Position numbers and translations under genes: made by a program. DNA of 64,000 nucleotides. Source: Pseudoselenomonas ruminantium. Lineage in GTDB: Bacteria > Bacillota > Negativicutes > Selenomonadales > Selenomonadaceae. Where the stretch lies: the NCBI RefSeq assembly GCF_900113715.1, contig NZ_FOQK01000003.1, positions 103,033 to 167,032 on the forward strand, in the 5' to 3' direction. Shown in pieces: positions 9,393 to 16,935 of the stretch. The notes below the pieces were generated by a model. The model did no database searches. It was not told the origin of the DNA and saw only the letters and a list, made by a program, of their open reading frames with translations. Position 1 is the stretch's first letter, and every line of letters starts with the position of its first letter.

Positions 9393-11215
9393 CAGTTCTC
9401 CTCCTTCCAGAATAATACCGCTTTGGCAGACTGCGTCTCAATCATATAGCAGTCCGTGCCAATGCGCGTGAACTCCGCCCCCTCCGCATGACCGATGGTC
9501 TTATCCGTATGCAGGATGAACCGCAGCGGATGACCAAAATCCCAGCAATGCAGCACCAGCCGGTCCGTGAGCCGCTGCACGCGGTAGTCCATGTCGAGAT
9601 AATCATCCAGATAGGCTGCACACTCCGAATCCGTCACGGGGCGCAGCCAATCATAGCGCGCCTGCATCTCTGCCAAGAACGCCCGGAACCCCTTTTCCAT
9701 CATTGCCCAGCTTTTATCCTGGCTCTCCACATAGAACATCTCATCGGGATGGACGAAATGGGAAAAACAACCGATATAGTTGATGACACTGATCTGCTCA
9801 TAGATGCTCTGCCGGCTCGGCATATAGCCGGCAGAAGTGCGCGGGATATCATAGGTGCCATCCCCCTGGCGGTCAAAATCCGTGATATACGCCTTATCGG
9901 GAGCTACACCATCAAACAGGGAGGAAAAGATCCGCACCTCGGGGAACACCTGCCGTATCGCCGCCTTGCCCTCAGGGCTCAGGATATCCGATGGCGGCAC
10001 ATAGGCCCGGATCTCATAACCGGGATAGGCATCCTCTACATAGCGCCGAAGCTCCTGCAGCGACTCAGCCATGGCCTGCTGGCTGGGCCAGGGCTGGTAA
10101 TCAAGATTCCCCTGGTTATAGCCCGCTGGTGCCAGCGACTGATGGTTATAGCCGTGGATGCCCAGCTCGCCGCCCATGTCCAGCAGCTCCCGTCCGTAGA
10201 TGATGAAATCATTGCGGATACGGCTGCCAGCCGGCGGCACAAAGGGCCCCTCGACCTGATTGCCATACGACTCGATGATGAGCCCCGTATACTTCAGATT
10301 GAAATCCTTGGCTGCCTGCCGCATATACGGCCACCAACGCTGGCGATAGAAATCCTCCGTCGTCAGCTGCATTTCCGCATAGATCTTGGGATTGGTGCCC
10401 TCGGGGATCGGTGCAGGGAAATCATCGATGAAGACCAGCTTCGTCCCCAGGACGGGATAGATATCCTCCGCCCCGCAGTGGGCGATGACAGCCGTCAGCA
10501 GTCCCGCATTCGTCTTGTCGTCGCGCACACTGCCATTGTAGACCAGGTACTTCCCCTTGCCGGCCGCATGCTCCCAGAGCAGCGGCTGGCCGTCTGCCGC
10601 ACTGATATGCAGCGTGGCATCGCCGCTCAACTGCGCCTCGGTGCAGACCGTATCATAGACCGTCCCCTCGCCAAAGGAAGCCCCCTGGCCGCCAAACAGG
10701 AAATCCGTCCAGAGATGGATGCCACGGACTGTCTTGCCGCCGCCCAACCGCGCAACGCCCAGCTCCGCGAGCAAGTCCTGCGGCAGACTGCCGTCTGCCG
10801 CTTCCAGCCGCATCAGAACAGCTACGGTTCCACCTGCCGCCGCATACTGGCGCACCGCTGGCAGGCAGGCCACGCGCTCGAGGCTGCCTGACGCCAACAG
10901 GACACCACGGTAGCCGCCGTCAACGGCCGTATCATCCGCATAGATGGAGGCGATGTCGCAGTCCTTCTTCTGCTGCGCCAAGATCTTTGCCAACCGATGG
11001 CGGGCAAACACGCTGCCCACATCCCGCGGGTCATAGAGGATGAGATATCTGTCCCGCGCCTGTGCCACCGCATCCCCCTGCTCCTCCATCGCTGGCAGCA
11101 GCGCCAGATTCCGCAGCGGTGACAGGTGCAGGAAGCCATCCATGCGGCTGAACTGGAAAAACACGCCCAGCACCATGACCAGGGCGAACACCAGCGCAAT
11201 GCCCCGTTTATCCAT
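9392..11215 (-). CDS. DUF2194 protein with CE4-like deacetylase domain (PelA deacetylase counterpart)
   Basis: The protein has 607 residues and is anchored by one N-terminal transmembrane helix (about residues 5-22). Residues about 50-260 form a Rossmann-like, possibly glutamine-amidotransferase-like, region. From about 270 on there is a polysaccharide-deacetylase-type barrel with LVFIDDFPAPIPEG (paired Asp motif) and LGIHGYNHQSL (His-x3-His metal site). This matches DUF2194 proteins found in Pel-like clusters, where a deacetylase converts part of the GalNAc polymer to cationic GalN. It lacks the fused glycosidase of Pseudomonas PelA; the GH114 gene at the operon end supplies it. The start overlaps the upstream stop by eight bases with GGAGGT before it. 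Confidence 0.82.
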   Translation of the reverse strand: MDKRGIALVFALVMVLGVFFQFSRMDGFLHLSPLRNLALLPAMEEQGDAVAQARDRYLILYDPRDVGSVFARHRLAKILAQQKKDCDIASIYADDTAVDGGYRGVLLASGSLERVACLPAVRQYAAAGGTVAVLMRLEAADGSLPQDLLAELGVARLGGGKTVRGIHLWTDFLFGGQGASFGEGTVYDTVCTEAQLSGDATLHISAADGQPLLWEHAAGKGKYLVYNGSVRDDKTNAGLLTAVIAHCGAEDIYPVLGTKLVFIDDFPAPIPEGTNPKIYAEMQLTTEDFYRQRWWPYMRQAAKDFNLKYTGLIIESYGNQVEGPFVPPAGSRIRNDFIIYGRELLDMGGELGIHGYNHQSLAPAGYNQGNLDYQPWPSQQAMAESLQELRRYVEDAYPGYEIRAYVPPSDILSPEGKAAIRQVFPEVRIFSSLFDGVAPDKAYITDFDRQGDGTYDIPRTSAGYMPSRQSIYEQISVINYIGCFSHFVHPDEMFYVESQDKSWAMMEKGFRAFLAEMQARYDWLRPVTDSECAAYLDDYLDMDYRVQRLTDRLVLHCWDFGHPLRFILHTDKTIGHAEGAEFTRIGTDCYMIETQSAKAVLFWKEEN

Positions 11216-12107
11216 TGCTGCGTACCTCCTTATCCCAAAAACGGATCACCTGCAGCGCCTTCTGCGACAACTCCAGCGGCGAAGCCTTCAGCGCCTGGAT
11301 TGCCCGCTGCAGGTCCTCCGGCCTGTGCTCCGCCTGGTAAAGCTCGATATACATGAGATACGATTCTTCCCGCGCAGGGAAACGCAGCATCATCTGCTCG
11401 CAGACCTGCTCCGCCGTGCGGAAATTGCGTATATCGAGGAGCTGCCCGATCTCCTCGCAGTAATAGCCGATATTGTCCGGCCGCAGCGCCAGCAGGCGAT
11501 CCAGCAAGCCGATATAGTCCCCCTGCTTCTTGCGCCAGGTCACATGATCGATGAACTCCCGCTGCGACAGGTATTCGCGCAGCATCTCCACGTATTCCTC
11601 GAGCAGCACCACATCTTCTTCCCGCTGGCCGGAAAGCACGGCACTCTCCTGCTCGAAAAGCTTCGTCTCAAGCTTTTCCATACGCGTCGTCAGCATCGAT
11701 ACCGCATAATAGGCAATCTCCCGGTCACGGTCATGCATGGCCATCTGCAGGATATTCTGGTTATCGACGACCGACTGCTTGATGGCCTCCGTGAAGAAAT
11801 GGCGCTTCTGCTGCACATCGCTGACCAGGAAGGCGTCATTGAGCGGGATGATATCACGATCCAATTCCGTGCCGCGGAAGAACGCCTCGCCCGCATCTTC
11901 CTGCTCCGGTACCCGCTCCCGATACAGATGCAGCAGCCGGCAGCCAAGCTTGAACAGCAGCAGGATGACCAGCCCGCAGAATGGCAGGCAGAGCACCAGC
12001 ACAGACTCCGCCAAGGCCCGCGGCAGGGAATGGGCCCGCCAGTCGAGCCAGAAGAACGCCGCTGTGAGCAGCAGATGGCACAGGACTGCCAACGAAAACA
12101 TACTCAT
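11208..12107 (-). CDS. pelE: PelE-like membrane/helical-repeat protein
   Basis: This 299-residue protein has two N-terminal transmembrane helices (about residues 5-20 and 35-55) followed by an all-helical cytoplasmic region. The region between about 190 and 285 reads like TPR-type helical pairs (YIGLLDRLLALRPDNIGYY, FRTAEQVCEQMMLRFPAREE). PelE proteins have this plan: membrane anchor plus TPRs that hold PelF to PelD and PelG. Assignment rests mostly on architecture and position between the PelD-like and deacetylase genes, since PelE sequences diverge strongly. The start overlaps the upstream stop (ATGA) and is preceded by GAGGGG. Confidence 0.72.
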   Translation of the reverse strand: MSMFSLAVLCHLLLTAAFFWLDWRAHSLPRALAESVLVLCLPFCGLVILLLFKLGCRLLHLYRERVPEQEDAGEAFFRGTELDRDIIPLNDAFLVSDVQQKRHFFTEAIKQSVVDNQNILQMAMHDRDREIAYYAVSMLTTRMEKLETKLFEQESAVLSGQREEDVVLLEEYVEMLREYLSQREFIDHVTWRKKQGDYIGLLDRLLALRPDNIGYYCEEIGQLLDIRNFRTAEQVCEQMMLRFPAREESYLMYIELYQAEHRPEDLQRAIQALKASPLELSQKALQVIRFWDKEVRSNG

Positions 12108-14194
12108 ACTATCCCCTCATCGACCTGGGTCTGCAGCCCGCGCTTCTGTAAGCGGCGCTGGACCATCGCCGTCACCTCTTCATCTGCATCCGGCAGCAGC
12201 ACATAGACGCGATCCGCCCGCAAGCCCACGAAGTCCTCATTGCGGATGGCGCCGGACAGCCGGCTGTCCAGCTCCTGGTAGTCCAGGCCTGTCATGTCCA
12301 CCCGCAGCATGGCCAGCGGCAGATCTCCCTGCAGCTGGCGGCGCGCCTTGAGCTCCGCGATAATCTTGTCAAACTCCTTGGCCTGCAGGATACGGGTATT
12401 CCCCCAGTAGCGCCGCGCCTGGATTTCGCTCTCATACTGATAGGCTCGTCCCATCGACGACGATATCAGGCGCACCGTGATCGACAGCAGATTCTGCTGA
12501 TGCAGGCTCCACTGCTCGAACCGCATGCCAAAGACTTCTACGACAGCAATGACCCTTCCCTGATGGATGATGGGCGCCGCCATATCTGGCGCATCCGCCG
12601 CCAGTTCCCGATTGATATAGACCGCCTTCTCGTGTAGCACGGATTGCAGATAGCGGCAATCCGCCACGCGCAAAGAGCGCGGCAGCTGGTTTGCCAGCCG
12701 CCCCAGCCGTACCTTCTGCCGCAGATACCGCTGGTCATTGCCCACCACGTAGACGGCGATGTCCCGGACATCCAGCACCTGCGCCGTGACAGCAGCCGCC
12801 TGAGTGAAGATATTCTCGGGCTCCACACTGTCAAGATTGCGGATGATCCGGTAGAGGCGTCCGATGCTGTCATCGGAATTCACGATCTGGTGGTACAGAT
12901 GATTCTTGACCTCCATATTCTCATCGTATAGGCGCTTCAAGACAGCCAGCCTTTCCTCATGCTGGGCTGCCTGCCAATGGGCTGCCTCCCGTTCATACCT
13001 GCGGCTGTCAGCCACATAGCCGGTGAGTACCGCAACCAACAGATACGTGATCAGATGCAGGAGCATCGCCGGAACATAGAACAGCCCCACGAGCGTGCTG
13101 CCCTGATGCAGCATGGCGCCAAGCAGCAGCACCGACGACAGCGCCATCGCAAGCAGCGCCTGCTGCTTGCCATAGAGAAGCCCCATGGCACCGATATAGA
13201 CAAAATTCATATCAAAGGGGACAATCGGATTCACCGGCTGCCCCTGCTGAAAGGCCATGACTGCCCCCATCAAGGCAAAGCCAGCCAGGTTCTCTGCCAA
13301 CGGGATGGCCCGCCGCAGCCTTTGCTGCCACTGCAGCCGCCTGCCAGTGTTTGCCAGCTCCCGCTGCTGGTCAGCGGCTGCTGCCTGCACATACTGCCAG
13401 GTGAGCTGCAAGCCTTCGGCCAGCGGATATTTCGGCCGCCAGCCCAGCTCGGATGCCGCTTTCTGCTCTGCCATGCCGCCCATCGCATAATCCTCCGCAG
13501 AATCTGCATCGATTGCCAGCGGACAAGCCTTCCCCGTTGCCTGGCGCACCAGCTGCGGCAGCTCTTCCCAGCGGACTGCCTCGCCCGCTGCCAGGCTGAT
13601 GGTTCCGCCCGTGTAGCGGCGGGCAACGGCCCGGTAAAGCCCATATACCGCATCCTCGCGGTATAGGAACGCCCGCTTCCCCGGCCGCCGGCTCGTCACC
13701 ACCCCGCCCTGCGCCAGCGAATACAGCGCGCGGCTCAGGAAGCCATCCTGCTTGCGGCAGCCTGGGCCATAGACCTCGGGCAGCCGCACGATAGCAAAGC
13801 CGCAGCCTGTGACGTCCGCCCAGCCACGCCCCATGCGTTCCGCCATGGCAGCCACCTCGCTCAAGGGGCGCTGCCCTTCAGCCAGTGGCTCGGCCAGCGT
13901 CGACGACACCAAATACACCTGCGTGACACCAGCCTGCCAGCCAGCCTGCAGGACATGCAGGAAATCCTGCAGCGCCTTGATGCCTGGCTCGCCAGTCAGA
14001 GCCACATCAAGCGCATAGACGAGCACAGGGATATTGTGAATCTTGATGACCTCTTCGGATGCTGGCTTATCCGCCTCCCACACAAAGGTCTGCCAGCCCT
14101 CTTTCGTAAACACCTGCCGCAACTCCGTCTGCCAGAACAGTCCCTGACCGGCAAAAACGATCTTCTTGCGGATATCCTTGCGATCTGCCGCCAT
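12104..14194 (-). CDS. pelD: PelD-like c-di-GMP receptor fused to an N-terminal epimerase-like domain
   Basis: The protein has 696 residues. Residues 1 to about 270 resemble an extended short-chain dehydrogenase/NDP-sugar epimerase (VYLVSSTLAEPL, VRLPEVYGPGCRKQDGFLS), but the nucleotide loop reads FAGQGLFWQ rather than GxxGxxG and I see no YxxxK, so activity is doubtful. About 295-405 holds four membrane helices. About 410-595 is a coiled helix and GAF domain. About 600-696 is a degenerate GGDEF domain in which IRNED keeps the RxxD inhibitory c-di-GMP site while the catalytic signature is ADRVY. Membrane-GAF-degenerate GGDEF is exactly the PelD plan; PelD binds c-di-GMP and switches on synthesis. 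The epimerase domain recalls PelX-type UDP-GlcNAc C4-epimerases linked to other pel loci. First gene of the cluster, 43 bases after holA. Confidence 0.85.
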   Translation of the reverse strand: MAADRKDIRKKIVFAGQGLFWQTELRQVFTKEGWQTFVWEADKPASEEVIKIHNIPVLVYALDVALTGEPGIKALQDFLHVLQAGWQAGVTQVYLVSSTLAEPLAEGQRPLSEVAAMAERMGRGWADVTGCGFAIVRLPEVYGPGCRKQDGFLSRALYSLAQGGVVTSRRPGKRAFLYREDAVYGLYRAVARRYTGGTISLAAGEAVRWEELPQLVRQATGKACPLAIDADSAEDYAMGGMAEQKAASELGWRPKYPLAEGLQLTWQYVQAAAADQQRELANTGRRLQWQQRLRRAIPLAENLAGFALMGAVMAFQQGQPVNPIVPFDMNFVYIGAMGLLYGKQQALLAMALSSVLLLGAMLHQGSTLVGLFYVPAMLLHLITYLLVAVLTGYVADSRRYEREAAHWQAAQHEERLAVLKRLYDENMEVKNHLYHQIVNSDDSIGRLYRIIRNLDSVEPENIFTQAAAVTAQVLDVRDIAVYVVGNDQRYLRQKVRLGRLANQLPRSLRVADCRYLQSVLHEKAVYINRELAADAPDMAAPIIHQGRVIAVVEVFGMRFEQWSLHQQNLLSITVRLISSSMGRAYQYESEIQARRYWGNTRILQAKEFDKIIAELKARRQLQGDLPLAMLRVDMTGLDYQELDSRLSGAIRNEDFVGLRADRVYVLLPDADEEVTAMVQRRLQKRGLQTQVDEGIV

Positions 14195-14237
14195 GCCGCG
14201 CCCCCTCTCTGCCTATCTCTATCTCTGCCGCTATGCC

Positions 14238-15284
14238 CTAAGCCTTTTCGCATAGACGGATCACTGTATGCTCGAGTATTTCCTCACCAGCCTGCCCCGT
14301 CTTGAGCCAATAATCGGCGTCGATGAGCTCCAGCATCGCCGCCTTGAGCACCGCCTCAGGGAACTGTGCCGCCGCCCGGCCAAGCTTTTCCGCGATGAAT
14401 GGATTGAGTTCCATGGGCTTGGCCAGCGCTTTGCCGCGTATCCCCTTGGCCTGCAAGGTCTTCGCCTGCCAAAGCTGGCGCACATGACGCGTCAGCAGCG
14501 ACAGGATCACCGTGAAATAAGTGCCATCAGCCAGCTGCCGCTTCAAAAGCATCAATGCTTTGCGGCTGTTGCGCTCGCTTATCGCATCCATCAGCGAGAA
14601 GACCGATACCTCCGGCAGGCCGGCAAAGACCTTGACGAGCTCTGCCTTGGTGATGCGGCGCTCCTCGGCGAACAAGGCCAGCTTATCAAACTCCCGGTCC
14701 AAGAACTCCAGGGAGATCTGCTGCATCATGCTGACCGCTCCCTGGAAATACGCGTAGGCATCGCGATCGAGCTCGCGGTTCATCGACTGCAGTTTGCCCT
14801 GCAGCCAGTCGTTGATGTTCCAGGCACGCACGGCCTCAGCCTCCAGCACCAGGCCGTATTTCTCTATCGTCTTGTATAGCTTACGCCGCTTGTCCGCCTT
14901 GTCTCCCGTCACGAAGATGACATAGCTGAACGGCGGCATATCCACCAGCGTCGCCAACAGGCGCTCCATCTTCTTGTCCTTGGCCGCCGCCTTCTTCTCC
15001 CCGTCTTGCTTGGCCTTGTCCTTGAACAGCGCCGTATTGCGGAGCAGCAGCACATTTTTGTCAGCAAAAAAAGGAGCCGTCTCGATCATGCCGATAAGAT
15101 CATCTGTATCGATATCAGCCGTGATTTTCTGAACAGACTCCGCAGCATCCTGTGGATGCGAAAACAGCCCCGCCATAATCCGTTTCAGGGCCTTGTCGAT
15201 ATAATAATGTTCTTCGCCAGCCAGCAGGAAAAGATGACAATCCTGCTGCTGCTGGAGTTTCACCATAAACTCGCCAAATTTCAC
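14238..15284 (-). CDS. holA: DNA polymerase III subunit delta
   Basis: The 348-residue product is the clamp-loader subunit that opens the beta sliding clamp. It shows the family layout: an N-terminal region with HLFLLAGEEHYYIDKALKRI, a degenerate AAA+ fold, and a C-terminal helical collar with VFSLMDAISERNSRKALMLL and LLTRHVRQLWQAKTL. The length matches Firmicute HolA, about 340. The start is GTG; an internal ATG at residue 7 would remove the first conserved strand. It lies directly upstream of the Pel-like genes on the same strand, so read-through into them is possible. Confidence 0.9.
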   Translation of the reverse strand: MKFGEFMVKLQQQQDCHLFLLAGEEHYYIDKALKRIMAGLFSHPQDAAESVQKITADIDTDDLIGMIETAPFFADKNVLLLRNTALFKDKAKQDGEKKAAAKDKKMERLLATLVDMPPFSYVIFVTGDKADKRRKLYKTIEKYGLVLEAEAVRAWNINDWLQGKLQSMNRELDRDAYAYFQGAVSMMQQISLEFLDREFDKLALFAEERRITKAELVKVFAGLPEVSVFSLMDAISERNSRKALMLLKRQLADGTYFTVILSLLTRHVRQLWQAKTLQAKGIRGKALAKPMELNPFIAEKLGRAAAQFPEAVLKAAMLELIDADYWLKTGQAGEEILEHTVIRLCEKA

Positions 15285-15338
15285 GTCATATCCGCATCTT
15301 TCTTTTCATCATAGCTTACATTCTCTCCGTATTCTAAT

Positions 15339-15367
15339 ATTATAGTAAAAGGGCATCGCTCAGACAA
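15339..15367 (-). promoter_or_regulatory. Predicted sigma-A-type promoter for holA (and possibly the Pel-like operon)
   Basis: On the minus strand TTGTCT is separated by 17 bases from TATAAT. The -35 lies in the loop of the gdhA terminator hairpin. It is about 55 bases upstream of the holA GTG. Confidence 0.45.
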
Positions 15368-15376
15368 GCGATGCCC
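15351..15376 (-). terminator. Terminator of gdhA
   Basis: GGGCATCGCT and AGCGATGCCC pair with a 6-base loop. On the minus strand a TTTTA run follows. It lies just after the gdhA stop codon. Confidence 0.82.
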
Positions 15377-15398
15377 CAGTATTTTTTTGCGTCAAAGC

Positions 15399-16748
15399 TC
15401 AGACCAGCCCATGGGCCAGCATGATATCTGCTACCTTGACAAACGCCGTGATATTGGCGCCCGCCACCAGATCATCCGGGTCAGCATATTTCTCGGCATT
15501 TGCTTTCGCGCAGCGGTAGATATTGGCCATGATATCCTTGAGCTTGTTGTCCACCTCGGCAAACGTCCACTGCAGGCGCTCGGAGTTCTGCGACATCTCC
15601 AGTGCCGATACGGCAACGCCACCGGCATTGGCCGCCTTGGCCGGCGCAAACAGCACCTTGTTCTGCTGGAAGTACTCGATAGCCTCCAGCGACGACGGCA
15701 TATTGGCACCCTCACCGACCGCGATGACGCCGTTGGCTACCAGAGCCTTGGCACTCTCGATATCGATCTCTCCCTGGGTCGCACAGGGCAGTGCCACATC
15801 GCATTTGACCGTCCAGACCCCCGTGCAGCCCTCATGGTACTCGGCCTGCGGATGCGCAGCGACATATTCCTTGATGCGGCCACGGCGCACCTGCTTGATC
15901 TCCTTGACCGCATCGAGGTCGATGCCATTGGGATCATAGATATAGCCGTCCGAATCGGAGCAGGTAACGACCTTGGCACCGTATTCCTGTGCCTTCTCGA
16001 TGGCATAAGTCGCCACGTTGCCAGCACCAGAGACGACGAGGGTCTTGTCCTTGAGGCTGATGTTCTTGTCATCGAGCATGTTCTTGACGAAATACATCAG
16101 GCCATAGCCCGTAGCTTCCGGACGGGCGAGGCTGCCCCAATAGTCCACACGCTTGCCCGTGAGCACCGCCGCATCATAGGCATTGCAGATGCGTTTGTAC
16201 TGGCCGAACAGATAGCCGATCTCACGGCCGCCTACGCCGATATCGCCAGCCGGCACATCGACATGAGGGCCGATGTGGCGATAGAGCTCCGTCATGAAGC
16301 TCTGGCAGAAATGCATGACCTCGTTGTCTGACTTGCCATGCGGATCGAAATCCGAGCCGCCCTTCGCTCCACCGATAGGAAGGCCCGTAAGTGCATTCTT
16401 GTAAACCTGCTCAAAGGCCAGGAATTTGAGGATATCGAGGTTGACACTGGGATGGAAGCGCAAGCCGCCTTTATAGGGGCCGACTGCGCTGTTCATCTGG
16501 ACGCGGAAGCCGCGGTTGATATGCGTCACGCCCTTGTCATCCTGCCACGGCACCCGGAAGGAGACGACGCGCTCTGGCTCGACCATGCGCTCGAGAATCT
16601 TCTGTTCCTTGTATTCCGGATGCTTCTCCAGAACAGGTACGACAGTCTCCAAGACTTTTGAAACCGTGGTTTTGAACTGTTTCTGTTCCGGGTCACGTTT
16701 GCCAATGAGGTCCAGGGTATCCTGGACATACTGTTTCATGTCTGCCAA
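15399..16748 (-). CDS. gdhA: NADP-type glutamate dehydrogenase
   Basis: The 449-residue enzyme interconverts 2-oxoglutarate plus ammonia and glutamate in the cytoplasm. Clear hallmarks are GPYKGGLRFHPSVN with the substrate-binding lysine region, LPIGGAKGGSDFDPHGKSD (catalytic lysine loop), DVPAGDIGVGGREIGYLFG and the dinucleotide fold VVSGAGNVATYA. Length and sequence are those of the hexameric bacterial, usually NADP-specific, class. The reading frame starts with TTG, preceded by AAAGGAGCG 9 bases upstream; the next ATG (residue 4) is too far from that site. A predicted promoter and a terminator bracket it, so it is monocistronic. Confidence 0.95.
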   Translation of the reverse strand: MADMKQYVQDTLDLIGKRDPEQKQFKTTVSKVLETVVPVLEKHPEYKEQKILERMVEPERVVSFRVPWQDDKGVTHINRGFRVQMNSAVGPYKGGLRFHPSVNLDILKFLAFEQVYKNALTGLPIGGAKGGSDFDPHGKSDNEVMHFCQSFMTELYRHIGPHVDVPAGDIGVGGREIGYLFGQYKRICNAYDAAVLTGKRVDYWGSLARPEATGYGLMYFVKNMLDDKNISLKDKTLVVSGAGNVATYAIEKAQEYGAKVVTCSDSDGYIYDPNGIDLDAVKEIKQVRRGRIKEYVAAHPQAEYHEGCTGVWTVKCDVALPCATQGEIDIESAKALVANGVIAVGEGANMPSSLEAIEYFQQNKVLFAPAKAANAGGVAVSALEMSQNSERLQWTFAEVDNKLKDIMANIYRCAKANAEKYADPDDLVAGANITAFVKVADIMLAHGLV

Positions 16749-16820
16749 AGTAATCGCTCCTTTTGCCTAGATATTCTATTCTGCCAGCAAGGGTCCCGAA
16801 GTTCCCCTCCAACGCTTCTC

Positions 16821-16849
16821 AGTATACTATATTTCGTTTAAAATGTACA
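16821..16849 (-). promoter_or_regulatory. Predicted gdhA promoter
   Basis: Minus-strand TGTACA (-35, 4 of 6 matches) is followed after 17 bases by TATACT (-10), about 75 bases before the gdhA start. No other gene start is near. Confidence 0.45.
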
Positions 16850-16935
16850 TAGATTTGCATAAGAAACACTTTTGTGACAATTTGCCATCACCAGCAGCTG
16901 GCAGGCAGCTGCAAACGTAACATCTGCCGCACAGC

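Noticed and set aside
9488..10891. 467-codon plus-strand frame
   Set aside because: Antisense to the DUF2194 deacetylase-like gene, with no motifs.
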